DNA of 64,000 bases, taken from positions 232,247 to 296,246 of the forward strand of contig NZ_JASKYM010000002.1 of the NCBI RefSeq assembly GCF_030131845.1. The letters are read 5' to 3'. The stretch comes from Romboutsia sedimentorum (GTDB lineage: Bacteria; Bacillota; Clostridia; Peptostreptococcales; Peptostreptococcaceae). The position numbers and the translations under genes were made by a program. Positions 1 through 9,789 of the stretch are shown one piece after another. How positions within the stretch are numbered: the first letter of the stretch is position 1; each line of letters starts with the position of its first letter. The notes under the pieces were generated by a model that searched no databases, had not been told where the DNA came from, and worked only from the letters and a program-made list of their open reading frames with translations.

Positions 1-1
1 A

Positions 2-799
2 TATGAAGCAGATCTCCTAATAGCAGAAGGATTTATAGAACCTCATTTCTTTGCAGGATTTTCAGGTGGAAGAAAAAGTATACTTCCAGGTATAGCATCA
101 GCAAAAACTATAATGTATAACCATTGTAGTGATTTTATAGATAGCGAAAATGCAAGAACAGGTACTTTAAAAAATAACCCTATACATGAAGATATGGTAT
201 ATGCGGCTAAAACTGCTAAATTAGCATTTATAGTAAATGTTGTAATAGACCAAGATAAAAAAGTCATAGCATCTTTTGCTGGAGATGTAGAAGATGCACA
301 TATTAGAGGTTGTAAATTCGTAACTGAGTTATCTAAAATAGATTCTCATAAAGCTGATATAGTGGTAAGTACAAATGGGGGTTATCCTCTAGATCAAAAT
401 ATATATCAATCAGTAAAAGGGATGACAGCAGCAGAAGCTACATGTAATGAGGGTGGAGTTATAATAATGATTTCTGCATGCAATGATGGTCATGGAGGTC
501 AATCTTTTTATGACAACATAGCTAATGCAAAATCACCAACTGCTATATTAGAATCTGTAAGAAAAATTAGAAGAGGAAATACATCTCCAGATCAATGGGA
601 ATTCCAAATACTGGCTAGAATATTAGAAAAACATACAGTAATAATGGTTACAGACCAATGTGATCCTGAAATGATAAAAAATATGCATATGAAGCATGCA
701 TATAATTTTGACGAAGCTTTAAAAATGGCTTTAGAGATTAAAGGGAAAGACTCAAAAGTCGTGGTTATTCCAGATGGAGTATCTGTGATAGTAAAATAG
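2..799 (+). CDS. larA: Nickel-dependent lactate racemase LarA, C-terminal part (start outside window)
   Basis: LarA interconverts D- and L-lactate with a nickel-pincer nucleotide cofactor. The reading frame is open from base 2, so the true start lies before the window; about 265 C-terminal residues of a family of about 420 are visible. The motif HFFAGFSGGRK near the visible N-terminus, followed 16 residues later by His, has the spacing of His174, Lys184 and His200 of the characterised Lactobacillus enzyme (family knowledge), which hold the cofactor and nickel. The downstream gene follows after 16 bases, so LarA is part of the lactate oxidation operon and would let a stereospecific dehydrogenase use both isomers. 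Cofactor-maturation genes (larB, larC, larE) are not in the window and may lie upstream. Confidence 0.93.
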   Translation, partial: YEADLLIAEGFIEPHFFAGFSGGRKSILPGIASAKTIMYNHCSDFIDSENARTGTLKNNPIHEDMVYAAKTAKLAFIVNVVIDQDKKVIASFAGDVEDAHIRGCKFVTELSKIDSHKADIVVSTNGGYPLDQNIYQSVKGMTAAEATCNEGGVIIMISACNDGHGGQSFYDNIANAKSPTAILESVRKIRRGNTSPDQWEFQILARILEKHTVIMVTDQCDPEMIKNMHMKHAYNFDEALKMALEIKGKDSKVVVIPDGVSVIVK

Positions 800-815
800 A
801 TAAGGGGGAAAAACT

Positions 816-1604
816 ATGGAGATTTTAACATGTATTAAACAAGTTCCAGGAACTAGTGAAGTAGAAGTTGATGAAAAAACAGGTGTATTAAAAAGAGATG
901 GTGTAGATTCTAAGATGAACCCATATGACTTATATGCACTAGAAACTGCTCTTAGAATAAAACAAGAAAAAGGTGCTACTTTAAAGGTAATAACTATGGG
1001 ACCTCCACAAGCTAAACAAATAATCGAAGAAAGTTTTATGATGGGAGTCGATGAAGGCGCGATAGTAAGTGATAGAAAGTTTGCGGGAGCTGATGTACTT
1101 GCAACATCATACACATTATCACAAGGAATTAAAAAGGCAGGAAACCCTGATTTAATAATATGTGGAAAACAAACAACAGATGGAGATACTGCTCAAGTTG
1201 GTCCAGAAATAGCAGAGTTTTTAAATATACCTCATGTTACAAATGTAACTAAGATAATAGAAGTTAAAGATGAAGCTATAGTTGTAGAGGTTGATATGCC
1301 AAACACATTAGAGGTTTGTGAAATACAATATCCATGCTTAATAACAGTTGAAAAAGGAATATTCCAACCAAGACTTCCTTCTTTTAAATTAGGATTAAAA
1401 ACAAAAGACAGAGATATACAAATGTATAGTCTAAAAGATTTTGAAGATCAAAATGAAAATAATTATGGGCTAAATGGTTCGCCAACTCAAGTTTTAAGAA
1501 TCTTCCCTCCTGCTTCAAATAATGAAAAGGAAATTTTAAGAGGAAGTGCAGAAGAAACAACTGATATTTTAGTAGGGAAGCTAAAAGATTTAAAATTAGT
1601 GTAA
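816..1604 (+). CDS. etfB: Electron-transfer flavoprotein beta subunit of bifurcating lactate dehydrogenase (LctB-like)
   Basis: Beta subunit of an electron-transfer flavoprotein, 262 residues, the normal family length. It begins with the typical MEILTCIKQVP strand and carries a nucleotide-binding core with the segment ICGKQTTDGDTAQVGPEIAE near residues 110-130, a hallmark of EtfB. It sits between larA and etfA with short gaps and a strong SD (AAGGGGGA). In bifurcating EtfAB complexes this subunit binds the FAD that splits electrons between ferredoxin and the dehydrogenase. Its placement with an EtfA carrying a ferredoxin domain and a GlcD-family flavoprotein matches the lctBCD operon described in Acetobacterium woodii. 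The lactate assignment is by context; EtfB alone could serve another dehydrogenase. Confidence 0.92.
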   Translation: MEILTCIKQVPGTSEVEVDEKTGVLKRDGVDSKMNPYDLYALETALRIKQEKGATLKVITMGPPQAKQIIEESFMMGVDEGAIVSDRKFAGADVLATSYTLSQGIKKAGNPDLIICGKQTTDGDTAQVGPEIAEFLNIPHVTNVTKIIEVKDEAIVVEVDMPNTLEVCEIQYPCLITVEKGIFQPRLPSFKLGLKTKDRDIQMYSLKDFEDQNENNYGLNGSPTQVLRIFPPASNNEKEILRGSAEETTDILVGKLKDLKLV

Positions 1605-1617
1605 GGGGGAGTAACAA

Positions 1618-2829
1618 ATGGCTAAAATAGTTATAAATCACGATAAAGTAAAAGATTTGAAAGAAGCAATTGAAATATGTCCATTTAATGCAATAGAAGT
1701 GGTTAATGATAAATTAGAAATAAACGCTGGATGTAAGATGTGTAAATTATGTGTCAAAAAAGGTCCGAAAGGAGTATTTGAATTTATAGAAGATAAAAAA
1801 ATAGAAATAGATAAAAATGAGTGGAAGGGAATAACTGTATATGTAGATCACCATGAAGGTGAAATACACCCTGTAACTTATGAACTTATAGGTAAAGCTC
1901 GTGAGATGGCAGCAAAAATAAATCATCCAGTTTATTGTGTGTTTGTAGGAAGCAATATAAAAGATAAGTGCGATAAATTATTGTCTTATGGAGTGGATGA
2001 AGTATTTGTTTATGATGATATAGAATTTAAAGACTTTAGAATAGAACCATACACTAAAGCAGTAGAAAATTTTATAGAAAATATAAAGCCTACAATAATG
2101 TTAGTTGGGGGAACTACTTTAGGAAGATCTCTTGCTCCAAGACTTGCAGCTAGATTTAAAACAGGTCTTACAGCAGACTGTACAATACTTGATATACAAG
2201 AAAATACTGACTTAGATCAAATTAGACCAGCCTTTGGCGGTAATATAATGGCTCATATACATACACCAAATAATAGACCACAATTTGCAACAGTTAGATA
2301 TAAAATATTCTCAGCACCAGAACAAGTTGAAGACCCAACTGGAAAAGTTACTTTATGTAATATTAAAAAAGAAGATCTAGTTTCTAAAATAAACGTATTA
2401 GATATAAAGGCTAAAACTAAAGAGGTTGGTCTTGAAGATGCAGAAGTTATAGTAGTAGCAAGTAGAGCAATTAAAAAACAAGATGACATGAATATGATTT
2501 ATAAATTAGCTGATGTATTAGGCGCACAAATTGCAGGAACAAGACCATTAATAGAAGCAGGATGGATAGATGCAAGGAAACAAATAGGTCTTAGCGGAAG
2601 AACTGTAAAACCAAGACTTATAATAACTTGTGGTGTATCTGGAGCTGTACAATTTGTGGCAGGTATGCAAGGTTCAGACTATATAGTAGCTATAAATCAA
2701 GATGAAAAGGCTCCGATATTTGATGTGGCTCACGTATCTTTAGTAGGAGATTTATATGAGATAATTCCTAAAATAATAGAAAAAATAGAGCAAAACCAAT
2801 TAGAGATGGCATTAACAGTAGAAGAATAG
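1618..2829 (+). CDS. etfA: Electron-transfer flavoprotein alpha subunit with N-terminal 4Fe-4S domain (LctC-like)
   Basis: Alpha subunit of the electron-transfer flavoprotein, 403 residues, longer than ordinary EtfA (about 320-330) because of an N-terminal ferredoxin-like domain. Residues 1-60 hold Cys21-Pro and Cys39-x2-Cys42-x2-Cys45, enough for one [4Fe-4S] cluster. The C-terminal FAD domain shows the family signature around residues 315-385 (segments [37 protein letters not shown]). Such cluster-bearing EtfA subunits occur in bifurcating lactate dehydrogenases, where lactate oxidation by NAD+ is driven by reduced ferredoxin. Only 13 bases separate it from etfB and 11 from the dehydrogenase gene, so all three are probably co-translated. 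Confidence 0.92.
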   Translation: MAKIVINHDKVKDLKEAIEICPFNAIEVVNDKLEINAGCKMCKLCVKKGPKGVFEFIEDKKIEIDKNEWKGITVYVDHHEGEIHPVTYELIGKAREMAAKINHPVYCVFVGSNIKDKCDKLLSYGVDEVFVYDDIEFKDFRIEPYTKAVENFIENIKPTIMLVGGTTLGRSLAPRLAARFKTGLTADCTILDIQENTDLDQIRPAFGGNIMAHIHTPNNRPQFATVRYKIFSAPEQVEDPTGKVTLCNIKKEDLVSKINVLDIKAKTKEVGLEDAEVIVVASRAIKKQDDMNMIYKLADVLGAQIAGTRPLIEAGWIDARKQIGLSGRTVKPRLIITCGVSGAVQFVAGMQGSDYIVAINQDEKAPIFDVAHVSLVGDLYEIIPKIIEKIEQNQLEMALTVEE

Positions 2830-2840
2830 GGGGGATAAAA

Positions 2841-4232
2841 ATGTATAAAAAAATTGATAAAAATGATATAGATTTTTTAATAAGCACTTGTGGAGAAGAA
2901 GAAATAATTATAGGAAAAAACATAAGTGAAGATTTTTCACATGATGAATTAGGTGGAATTGAAAAATATCCAGAAGTACTTGTATATGCACACAATACAG
3001 AACAAGTATCTAAAATAATGAAATATGCTTATGAAAATAACATACCAGTAACTCCTAGAGGTCAAGGAACAGGGTTAGTCGGAGCAGCAGTAGCAATTCA
3101 TGGAGGAATAATGCTTAATTTAAGCAAAATGAATCAAATATTAGAACTAGATGAAGAAAACTTAACATTGACAGTAGAACCAGGTGTATTACTTATGACA
3201 ATAGGTCAGTATGTTCAAGAAAGAGACTTATTTTATCCACCTGATCCAGGAGAGAAAAGTGCTACAATAGCAGGGAATATAAATACTAATGCAGGTGGTA
3301 TGAGAGCGGTTAAATATGGCGTAACAAGAGATTATGTAAGAGGGTTAGAAATAGTACTTCCTAATGGTGACGTTATAAATATAGGAGGTAAAGTAGTTAA
3401 AAATAGTTCTGGCTATAGTATAAAAGACTTAATAGTAGGATCAGAAGGGACTTTAGGAATAGTAACTAAAGCTATGCTTAAATTACTACCACTTCCTAAA
3501 AAAGATATAAGTTTATTAATACCTTTCCCAGATTTATCTTTGGCTATAGAAACAGTACCTAAAATAATAAAATCAAAATCTATACCAACTGCGATAGAGT
3601 TTATGGAAAGAGATGTAATACTTGCAGCAGAAGAATTTTTAGGGAAAAAATTCCCGGATAATACATCAGATGCATATCTTTTATTAAAATTTGATGGAAA
3701 TAGTAAAGAAGAGATTGAAAAGGAATATGAAAATGTAGCGCACCTTTGTTTGGAAAACGGAGCATACGATGTATTTATATCTGACACACAAGAAAGAAAT
3801 GAATCTATCTGGTCTGCAAGAGGAGCTTTTCTAGAGGCTATAAAGGCATCTACAACAGAAATGGATGAATGTGATGTTGTTGTACCTAGGGATAAGGTTG
3901 CAGAGTTTATAAGATACACTCATGATCTTCAAAATAAATTAAATGTAAGAATAAAGAGTTTTGGTCATGCAGGTGATGGAAATTTACATGTTTACACATT
4001 GAGAGATGACATGAACGATAAAGAATGGGAAATGAAGTTAAAAGAGACTTTTGATCATATGTATAAAAAATCAAGAGAACTTAGAGGCCAAGTCTCAGGA
4101 GAACATGGTATAGGATACGCTAAAAAAGAATATTTACATGAATCTCAAAGTGAAGCGTATATGGGATTAATAAAAAATATAAAATCAGTATTCGATTCTA
4201 AAAATATTTTAAATCCAGGGAAAATATATTAA
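2841..4232 (+). CDS. lctD: FAD-binding lactate dehydrogenase subunit, GlcD family (LctD-like)
   Basis: Flavin-linked 2-hydroxyacid dehydrogenase, 463 residues. The N-terminal PCMH-type FAD domain is clear ([48 protein letters not shown], residues about 70-210), followed by the C-terminal FAD-oxidase domain with [13 protein letters not shown] and [11 protein letters not shown], as in GlcD, LldD2 and D-lactate dehydrogenases. The operon with etfB, an iron-sulfur etfA and larA makes D-lactate the best-supported substrate, with LarA supplying the required isomer. Glycolate or another 2-hydroxy acid cannot be excluded from sequence. The gene ends the operon, followed by a hairpin at 4254-4279. Confidence 0.9.
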   Translation: MYKKIDKNDIDFLISTCGEEEIIIGKNISEDFSHDELGGIEKYPEVLVYAHNTEQVSKIMKYAYENNIPVTPRGQGTGLVGAAVAIHGGIMLNLSKMNQILELDEENLTLTVEPGVLLMTIGQYVQERDLFYPPDPGEKSATIAGNINTNAGGMRAVKYGVTRDYVRGLEIVLPNGDVINIGGKVVKNSSGYSIKDLIVGSEGTLGIVTKAMLKLLPLPKKDISLLIPFPDLSLAIETVPKIIKSKSIPTAIEFMERDVILAAEEFLGKKFPDNTSDAYLLLKFDGNSKEEIEKEYENVAHLCLENGAYDVFISDTQERNESIWSARGAFLEAIKASTTEMDECDVVVPRDKVAEFIRYTHDLQNKLNVRIKSFGHAGDGNLHVYTLRDDMNDKEWEMKLKETFDHMYKKSRELRGQVSGEHGIGYAKKEYLHESQSEAYMGLIKNIKSVFDSKNILNPGKIY

Positions 4233-4253
4233 AAATTTTAATGAAATTAAAAT

Positions 4254-4284
4254 AGAGCACAGTTATTAAGCTGTGCTCTGTTTA
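4254..4284. terminator. Convergent (bidirectional) terminator between lactate operon and tmcAL
   Basis: A 9-bp perfect stem, AGAGCACAG (4254-4262) with CTGTGCTCT (4271-4279), has an 8-base loop. It is followed by GTTTATA on the + side, and by ATTTTAATTT on the - side. It lies between two convergent genes and could stop both transcripts; the T-tract is short in the + direction. Confidence 0.75.
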
Positions 4285-4303
4285 TACTAAAGGTAAATTT
4301 ATA

Positions 4304-5584
4304 TTATTTTATAGTATTTCTAACATAAATAGGAGTAGTATAGTAATCCATAGGACCTTTTAGTAAATGTTTATTATTTTGATAGTAGACCATATTGTAG
4401 ATATTACTAGCTTTTATATCGTAATTTATTAAAGTTTTAAATACATCATCATCCATATTAAAGGATATATTTGAAAACTTATTGATAATATTAATATCAG
4501 AATTACTTTTTATGGTTTTTAAAATTTCGCGTCCTTTATCATTGAATGCTAAAACTCTTATATAAGGCATATTATTTATATTTTTAACAAGATTCATATC
4601 ATCTTTTGTTATGCCTAGTAAAATATTATTAAGAGTACGTTTTATTTTGGTTAATGTGTATCTTTTTGATTTTACAGATAACTGTAAATCTTTAAGAGAC
4701 GTAGATGTAAATACATTTTGATATATTTTATTCTCAATTCCTTCATTAACATCGAAGTATTTATTTAAAATATCACAATCTCTAAGAACTATAGAGTTAA
4801 TTAAATCAAAATATTTATCATCAAACATAGGTAAAAAATTAGAGTTTAATTTAGATTTTAGGAAACTATAAGTGATATAAGGTATAACATCTTTAATAAG
4901 AGACAAATCATTAAAATCTTTTAAAGATTTTCTTATTGCAGTTGCAGAACAAATATCACTATCTATATTTTCGCAATTGTATGAAGATGATACTCTAGAG
5001 ATTGTAAAAGGTTTTATATTACTTTTTAATTTTAGTAGACATTTTATATACTCTAGGCCTAAAATATTATTAGAGGAATTTAATAATGATAAAAGTTTTT
5101 CTTTTGAAATATCTAACAATTTGTATTTATCAATATAGTCAAATAGTGCGAGGCTTCGAGCAGTTGGATAGAGCATGCCTTTATCCAAGTGATTTTTTAG
5201 GGAATCTTTGAATTCTTTGGGTTCCTCAACTAATATATTTGAAACTACATAAAGAACATCAACATTACCTTCTTCGCTACCGAAGCAGATAGAATTTATA
5301 CAATTTAGCGAATTAAGAGTAGTGATAGCTCCATGGGCAAAAAATTCTGCACTTTGACATGCAAACATAGTTGGCAATTCTATAACTAAATCGACACCAT
5401 TTTTTACGGCTATTTCTGCGCGCGTATATTTATCAAACAAAGCAGGTTCACCTCTTTGTAAAAAGTTACCGCTCATTATAGCTACACTATGAGTAGCTTT
5501 AGTTATTTCTAAAGATTTAGTTAAATGGTACAAGTGTCCATTATGAAAAGGATTGTATTCAACTATTAATCCTAATATATTCAT
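4304..5584 (-). CDS. tmcAL: tRNA(Met) cytidine acetate ligase TmcAL
   Basis: TmcAL (formerly YlbM) makes N4-acetylcytidine at the wobble position of elongator tRNA-Met from acetate and ATP. The 426-residue protein starts with the nucleotidyltransferase-fold motif [17 protein letters not shown], where HNGH is the HxGH nucleotide-binding site, then [21 protein letters not shown] and DLVIELP, all diagnostic. SD AAGGAGA lies 6-8 bases before the ATG. It is the only gene on the minus strand in the window and is divergent from ackA. Both neighbours concern acetate: TmcAL consumes it and AckA makes it, though a regulatory link is only a guess. Confidence 0.95.
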   Translation of the reverse strand: MNILGLIVEYNPFHNGHLYHLTKSLEITKATHSVAIMSGNFLQRGEPALFDKYTRAEIAVKNGVDLVIELPTMFACQSAEFFAHGAITTLNSLNCINSICFGSEEGNVDVLYVVSNILVEEPKEFKDSLKNHLDKGMLYPTARSLALFDYIDKYKLLDISKEKLLSLLNSSNNILGLEYIKCLLKLKSNIKPFTISRVSSSYNCENIDSDICSATAIRKSLKDFNDLSLIKDVIPYITYSFLKSKLNSNFLPMFDDKYFDLINSIVLRDCDILNKYFDVNEGIENKIYQNVFTSTSLKDLQLSVKSKRYTLTKIKRTLNNILLGITKDDMNLVKNINNMPYIRVLAFNDKGREILKTIKSNSDINIINKFSNISFNMDDDVFKTLINYDIKASNIYNMVYYQNNKHLLKGPMDYYTTPIYVRNTIK

Positions 5585-5899
5585 GAAATTTCTCCTTTGG
5601 TTTATTCAAAATATGTGTTTTATTAAGTATATAATAAAATTGATTATATATTTAGCAAAACATAAATAAATGTAGTGATTATATTATAATATTATAACAA
5701 ATAAAGAAAAATAATCTATGTTAATAAAAAAATAATGTTTATTCAAATAAATATATTAAATACTGTACTTTTATAAAGAAAAGTGGTATATTAATTTATG
5801 TTGAAACATGTTTACTGTATACAATGTAAAATACTTTGTAAATATTAAGCCTAATAGGCTTGTTACATATTATTCATAAAATTTTAAGGAGGTATACTA
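5585..5899. other. Divergent intergenic region between tmcAL and ackA
   Basis: These 315 very AT-rich bases hold no gene. They must carry both divergent promoters. The best + strand candidate is an extended -10 TGGTATATT at 5784-5792 with a weak -35 (TGTACT, 5764-5769). Just downstream lies a 10-bp palindrome AAACATGTTT (5804-5813), a possible operator, and a small stem-loop AAGCC-TAATA-GGCTT (5847-5861) in the ackA leader. The palindrome TTATAATATTATAA near 5684-5697 may mark the tmcAL promoter side. None of these is certain. Confidence 0.4.
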
Positions 5900-7096
5900 A
5901 TGAAAGTATTAGTATTAAACTGTGGTAGTTCTTCATTAAAATATCAATTAATAGATATGTCAAATGAAGAAGTTTTATGTATTGGATTAGTTGAAAGAAT
6001 AGGTATAGATGGATCTATACTTAAGCAAGAAAAAGACGGTGTTGAAGGTAAATTAGTTGTAGAACAACCAATGAACAATCACCAAGATGCTATCAAATTA
6101 GTATTAGAAGCTGTTGTTGATACTAAATTTGGTGGAGTTAAAGAAATAAGCGAAGTTGAAGCTGTAGGACACAGAGTTGTTCATGGTGGAGAGAAATTCG
6201 CAGGATCAGTTTTAATAACTGACGACGTTATGGGTGCATTACAAGAGTGTGTTGAATTAGCACCACTTCATAATCCAGCTAACATAATGGGAATAGAAGC
6301 TTGTGAAGCTATACTTCCAGGTGTAAAAATGGTAGGGGTATTTGATACTGCTTTCCATCAAACAATGCCTAAAGAGTCTTACTTATATGGTTTACCTCAT
6401 GAGTTATATACTAAGTACGGTGTAAGAAGATACGGATTCCACGGAACTTCTCACAGATATGTATCTGAAAGAGCTGCTGCTATGTTAGGAAAAAACATAG
6501 AAGATACTAAAATAATAACTTGTCACTTAGGAAATGGAGCTTCAATAGCTGCAATTGATGGTGGTAAATGTGTAGATACATCTATGGGATTCACTCCATT
6601 AGAAGGATTAATAATGGGTACTAGATGTGGAGATATAGATGCTGCTATATTACCATTCTTAATGGAAAAAGAAGGATTAGATGCTAAAGGATTATCAGAC
6701 TTAATGAACAAAAAGTCAGGTGTATACGGAATGACTGGTATATCAAGTGACTTTAGAGATATAGAAGATGGAGCTAAATCTGGAAATGAATTAGCGCAAG
6801 TAGCTTTAAAAGCTTATGTTCAAAAAGTTAAGAAATATATAGGATCTTATGCTGCAGAAATGAACGGTGTTGACGCTGTTGTATTCACTGCTGGTGTAGG
6901 TGAAAATGGTATAGGTATGAGAGCTGACATAGCTTCTAACATGGAGTTCTTAGGAATGAAGTTAGATAAAGAAGCTAATAATGTTAGAGGAAAAGAAAGA
7001 GTAATATCTACAGAAGATTCTAACGTTAAGATATTATTAATACCAACTAACGAAGAATTAGTTATAGCTAGAGATACATTAGCTTTAGTAAAATAA
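5900..7096 (+). CDS. ackA: Acetate kinase AckA
   Basis: Acetate kinase converts acetyl phosphate and ADP to acetate and ATP, the substrate-level phosphorylation step of acetogenic fermentation. The 398-residue protein has normal length and all signatures: NCGSSSLKY at the N-terminus (Asn7), GHRVVHGGE (catalytic Arg), FHGTSHRYV (active-site His), CHLGNGAS (phosphate loop), GTRCGDID (Arg) and NEELVIARD near the C-terminus (Glu for Mg). SD AAGGAGGT precedes the ATG. Codon use is GAC/AAC richer than neighbours, as expected for a highly expressed gene. No phosphotransacetylase gene is adjacent. A hairpin follows at 7116-7145. Confidence 0.98.
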   Translation: MKVLVLNCGSSSLKYQLIDMSNEEVLCIGLVERIGIDGSILKQEKDGVEGKLVVEQPMNNHQDAIKLVLEAVVDTKFGGVKEISEVEAVGHRVVHGGEKFAGSVLITDDVMGALQECVELAPLHNPANIMGIEACEAILPGVKMVGVFDTAFHQTMPKESYLYGLPHELYTKYGVRRYGFHGTSHRYVSERAAAMLGKNIEDTKIITCHLGNGASIAAIDGGKCVDTSMGFTPLEGLIMGTRCGDIDAAILPFLMEKEGLDAKGLSDLMNKKSGVYGMTGISSDFRDIEDGAKSGNELAQVALKAYVQKVKKYIGSYAAEMNGVDAVVFTAGVGENGIGMRADIASNMEFLGMKLDKEANNVRGKERVISTEDSNVKILLIPTNEELVIARDTLALVK

Positions 7097-7115
7097 TTAT
7101 AAATGGATATAATAC

Positions 7116-7145
7116 ATTTAAGGTAGGGTAAAACCTACCTTAAAT
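7116..7145 (+). terminator. Hairpin after ackA (terminator-like, weak T-tract)
   Basis: Perfect 12-bp stem ATTTAAGGTAGG (7116-7127) with CCTACCTTAAAT (7134-7145), loop GTAAAA. It is followed by TATGTCTAATTT rather than a run of T, so termination may be incomplete and some ackA transcripts may run into the DUF177 gene. Confidence 0.55.
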
Positions 7146-7255
7146 TATGTCTAATTTATAATAGATTTTATTTTGATATATCTATCAAGTAAAAATACTT
7201 GACAAACAAGTTTCAAATTTGTATAATAAATTGGTAATGTATTGAGGTGAATTTA

Positions 7256-7783
7256 ATGCAAATAAGTCTAGATAGATTAACTAGAAGAGAAACTGACAAA
7301 ATAGACTTGAATTTTTGTCAAAAAATTGATACTATTAATTATTGTGATATAGATTATAAATTAGCTTCACCTGTTAGTATAAACGGTAAAGTCTCAACTA
7401 CTAAAACAGGTTTGTACTTAGATGTAGATGTGGAATTTACAGTTCTTGACAATTGCTCAAGATGTTTAGAAGAGGTAGAAGTACCAATAGTATATTCTAT
7501 ACAAGGTTTCTTAGTCAAAGAAGACTTTGACGAAAATAGTTTTGAAAATGATGATGCATTTATTTATGATGGACAAGTATTAAACCTTGTAAATATAATA
7601 GAGCAAACATTAGACTTCAAAATGCCAGCAAGAGTTCTTTGTAATGAAAGTTGCAAAGGCCTTTGCACAAAATGTGGAGCAAACTTAAATAAACAAGATT
7701 GTTCTTGCAATAAAATCGCGAACGACGAGGAGATTATAGATCCCCGTTTTGCTAAATTAAAAGATATATTTAAAAACGACTAA
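7256..7783 (+). CDS. DUF177 / YceD family protein (large-subunit rRNA accumulation factor)
   Basis: A 175-residue DUF177 (YceD) protein, found beside rpmF in most bacteria and linked in E. coli and plants to 23S rRNA accumulation (family knowledge). A conserved CSRCLEEVEVPI segment near residue 67 and a C-terminal zinc-ribbon-like set (CNESC, CTKCGANLN, DCSC) are visible, ending in DPRFAKLKDIF, the usual family end. I chose ATG at 7256 because SD GAGGTGA (7244-7250) fits it with 5-base spacing; the in-frame GTG at 7247 lies inside the SD. rpmF follows 13 bases after the stop. Confidence 0.9.
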   Translation: MQISLDRLTRRETDKIDLNFCQKIDTINYCDIDYKLASPVSINGKVSTTKTGLYLDVDVEFTVLDNCSRCLEEVEVPIVYSIQGFLVKEDFDENSFENDDAFIYDGQVLNLVNIIEQTLDFKMPARVLCNESCKGLCTKCGANLNKQDCSCNKIANDEEIIDPRFAKLKDIFKND

Positions 7784-7796
7784 GGAGGTGGCGTAA

Positions 7797-7973
7797 ATGG
7801 CAGTACCAAAGCGTAAAACATCTAAATCAAAAACAAAAATGAGAAGAGCAGCTAACTCAAAAATGGTAGCAACTGGAATAGTAAGTTGCCCACAATGTCA
7901 TGAGCCAAAATTACCACATAGAGTATGTCCAGACTGTGGATATTATAAAGGTAAAGAAGTTGTATCTAACTAA
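7797..7973 (+). CDS. rpmF: 50S ribosomal protein L32
   Basis: A 58-residue L32 protein beginning [18 protein letters not shown], the invariant family start. It keeps a four-cysteine zinc ribbon: CPQC near residue 31 and [12 protein letters not shown] near residue 44, so it is the zinc-dependent (C+) form of L32. The SD GGAGGTGG (7784-7791) is strong, and the gene is coupled to the upstream DUF177 gene, the usual order. A terminator follows at once, separating it from the fatty-acid operon that adjoins it in the E. coli order as well. Confidence 0.98.
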   Translation: MAVPKRKTSKSKTKMRRAANSKMVATGIVSCPQCHEPKLPHRVCPDCGYYKGKEVVSN

Positions 7974-7983
7974 TAACTTCTAA

Positions 7984-8014
7984 AAACATGTAGATTACTC
8001 TACATGTTTTTTTT
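7984..8014 (+). terminator. Intrinsic terminator after rpmF
   Basis: Stem ACATGTAGA (7986-7994) with TCTACATGT (7999-8007), loop TTAC, then eight T. A classic factor-independent terminator. Confidence 0.92.
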
Positions 8015-8106
8015 GTTTAAAAAGGAAAAAACAGATAATAAAATGAAATATTAAATAAATAAAATGCATAGCCTAATATCAATTCTAAAAAATAATAATA
8101 AAAGTA

Positions 8107-8135
8107 TTGATAATTTTATTGCGTTATTATATACT
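8107..8135 (+). promoter_or_regulatory. SigA promoter of the fapR-fab operon
   Basis: -35 TTGATA (8107-8112), 17-bp spacer, -10 TATACT (8130-8135); expected start of transcription near 8142, inside the FapR operator. It leaves a leader of about 40 bases before the fapR ATG at 8184. Confidence 0.85.
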
Positions 8136-8138
8136 ACT

Positions 8139-8157
8139 ATTAGTAGTTGGTACTAAT
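8139..8157 (+). promoter_or_regulatory. FapR operator
   Basis: ATTAGTA-GTTGG-TACTAAT is a 19-bp perfect inverted repeat with a 5-bp centre. It matches the half-sites (TTAGTA/TACTAA) of the FapR operator known from Bacillus. It begins 3 bases after the -10 and covers the expected transcription start, so FapR should block the promoter of its own operon until malonyl-CoA releases it. Confidence 0.88.
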
Positions 8158-8183
8158 TGCAGCTATAAAAATTTGGAGGTAAC

Positions 8184-8741
8184 ATGAAAAAGAAAAGTAA
8201 AGCCCAAAGACAAAAAGAGCTTATTGAAATGCTACAGGCCGATCCTTTCTATACAGATGAAGAATTATCTAGTTTGTTTGAAGTTAGTATTCAAACGATA
8301 AGACTAGATAGAATGAGTTTAAATATACCGGAATTAAGAGAAAGAGTTAAGTCTATAGCGGAAACAGAAAGTTCAAAAGTTAAAACGTTAGGAGTTAAGG
8401 AAATTACAGGAGAAATAATTGACTTATCGGTAGGGCAGCTAGGAATATCTATGTTAGAAATTACAGATGATATGCTTTATTCTAAAACTAATACTTTAAA
8501 GGATGCATATATATTTTCTCTAGCAGACTCGTTAGCTATGGCGATAATTGACGCGCCAAAGGTAATTATGAGATTTGCAAATGTAAAATGCTTGAAATTA
8601 ATACAACAAAGAGATAGGCTTATAGCTAAGGCGGAAATTTACAAAAAAGCTGATAAAAAGCACTATGTAAAAGTTGTAGTTAATAACAAAGCACAAGAGC
8701 AAATATTTAGAGGAAAATTTATATTTGAAGAATTAGATTAG
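8184..8741 (+). CDS. fapR: Transcription factor FapR, fatty-acid/phospholipid synthesis repressor
   Basis: FapR represses fatty-acid and phospholipid synthesis genes and is released by malonyl-CoA. The 185-residue protein has an N-terminal DeoR-like helix-turn-helix (about residues 20-45, [15 protein letters not shown]) joined to a C-terminal hotdog-fold effector domain (about 75-180). It is the first gene of the plsX-fabH-fabK-fabD-fabG-acpP-fabF operon, directly behind a matching operator, so autoregulation is well supported. SD TGGAGGT. plsX follows after 11 bases. Confidence 0.95.
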   Translation: MKKKSKAQRQKELIEMLQADPFYTDEELSSLFEVSIQTIRLDRMSLNIPELRERVKSIAETESSKVKTLGVKEITGEIIDLSVGQLGISMLEITDDMLYSKTNTLKDAYIFSLADSLAMAIIDAPKVIMRFANVKCLKLIQQRDRLIAKAEIYKKADKKHYVKVVVNNKAQEQIFRGKFIFEELD

Positions 8742-8752
8742 GAGGAGTAGTT

Positions 8753-9763
8753 ATGAAAATAGTAATAGATGGTATGGGTGGAGATAATGCACCGAAATCT
8801 AATGTAGAGGGCGTTGTAAACGCTATAAAAGAATATAATGTGGATTTAATAATCACTGGAGATAAAGATACTTTAGAAAAGGAATTTTCTAATTATGAAT
8901 TTGATAGAAGTAAGCTAGAAATAGTTCATGCCAGTGAAATAATAGAAAATGAAGATAAGCCTGTTAAAGCTATTAGATCTAAAAAAGACTCGTCTATGGT
9001 TGTTGCCTTAAGACTTGTAAAAGAAGGTAGAGCAGATGCGGTTATATCGGCTGGAAACACAGGAGCGTTGCTTGCAGGAGGATTATTTGTAGTAGGTAGG
9101 ATAAAAGGTATAGATAGACCTTGTTTATGTCCTGTTATACCTAATATAAAAAGAGGTATGACTCTTATAGCAGATGGTGGAGCTAATGCAGATTGCAAGC
9201 CTAAAAATTTAGTAGAATTTGCAGCTATGAGTAATATATATGCAAAAAAAGTTTTGGATATTAAAAGTCCAAAAGTAGCCTTAGCCAATGTAGGTACAGA
9301 AGAAGGCAAAGGAAATGACTTAGTAAAAAAAGCTTATGATGAGCTTAAAAATATAGATTTGAATTTTATAGGAAATGTAGAAGCAAGAGACGTAATAAAT
9401 GCGTATACGGACATAATAGTTTGTGATGGATTCACAGGTAATATATTATTGAAGTCGGCAGAAGGTGTAGCGATGTCTGTTATGAGCTTACTAAAAGAAA
9501 CATTTTTATCTAGTACAAAAGGTAAAATGGGAGCACTACTATTAAAAGATGATTTAAGAAAGCTAAAAAGCTTTATGGATTATTCTGAGTATGGAGGAGC
9601 ACCGCTTTTAGGAGTTAATGGAGGTGTTATAAAAGCTCACGGAAGTTCTGACTCTAAAGCTATAAAAAATGCTATAAATCAAGGCATTAAATTTACACAA
9701 GGAAATGTTGTTGAAGATATAAAAGAATTTATAAAAAATAACGAAGATCAAGAAGAAAAATAA
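8753..9763 (+). CDS. plsX: Phosphate acyltransferase PlsX
   Basis: PlsX converts acyl-ACP to acyl phosphate, which feeds PlsY in phospholipid synthesis. The 336-residue protein starts with [14 protein letters not shown], the family signature, and keeps [31 protein letters not shown] and [13 protein letters not shown] in order. The gene follows fapR closely with SD AGGAGGAG, so it is the first structural gene under FapR control, tying phospholipid synthesis to malonyl-CoA. Confidence 0.97.
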   Translation: MKIVIDGMGGDNAPKSNVEGVVNAIKEYNVDLIITGDKDTLEKEFSNYEFDRSKLEIVHASEIIENEDKPVKAIRSKKDSSMVVALRLVKEGRADAVISAGNTGALLAGGLFVVGRIKGIDRPCLCPVIPNIKRGMTLIADGGANADCKPKNLVEFAAMSNIYAKKVLDIKSPKVALANVGTEEGKGNDLVKKAYDELKNIDLNFIGNVEARDVINAYTDIIVCDGFTGNILLKSAEGVAMSVMSLLKETFLSSTKGKMGALLLKDDLRKLKSFMDYSEYGGAPLLGVNGGVIKAHGSSDSKAIKNAINQGIKFTQGNVVEDIKEFIKNNEDQEEK

Positions 9764-9789
9764 ACTCGTTTTGGAGGTTTAATTTATAT

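Noticed and set aside
3413..3919. Long open frame on the minus strand inside the lactate dehydrogenase gene
   Set aside because: It is fully antisense to lctD, has no SD and gives a Ser/Ile-rich translation with no family features; a shadow of codon bias.
7247..7258. GTG at 7247 as start of the DUF177 gene
   Set aside because: It lies inside the SD GAGGTGA; ATG 7256 has correct spacing.
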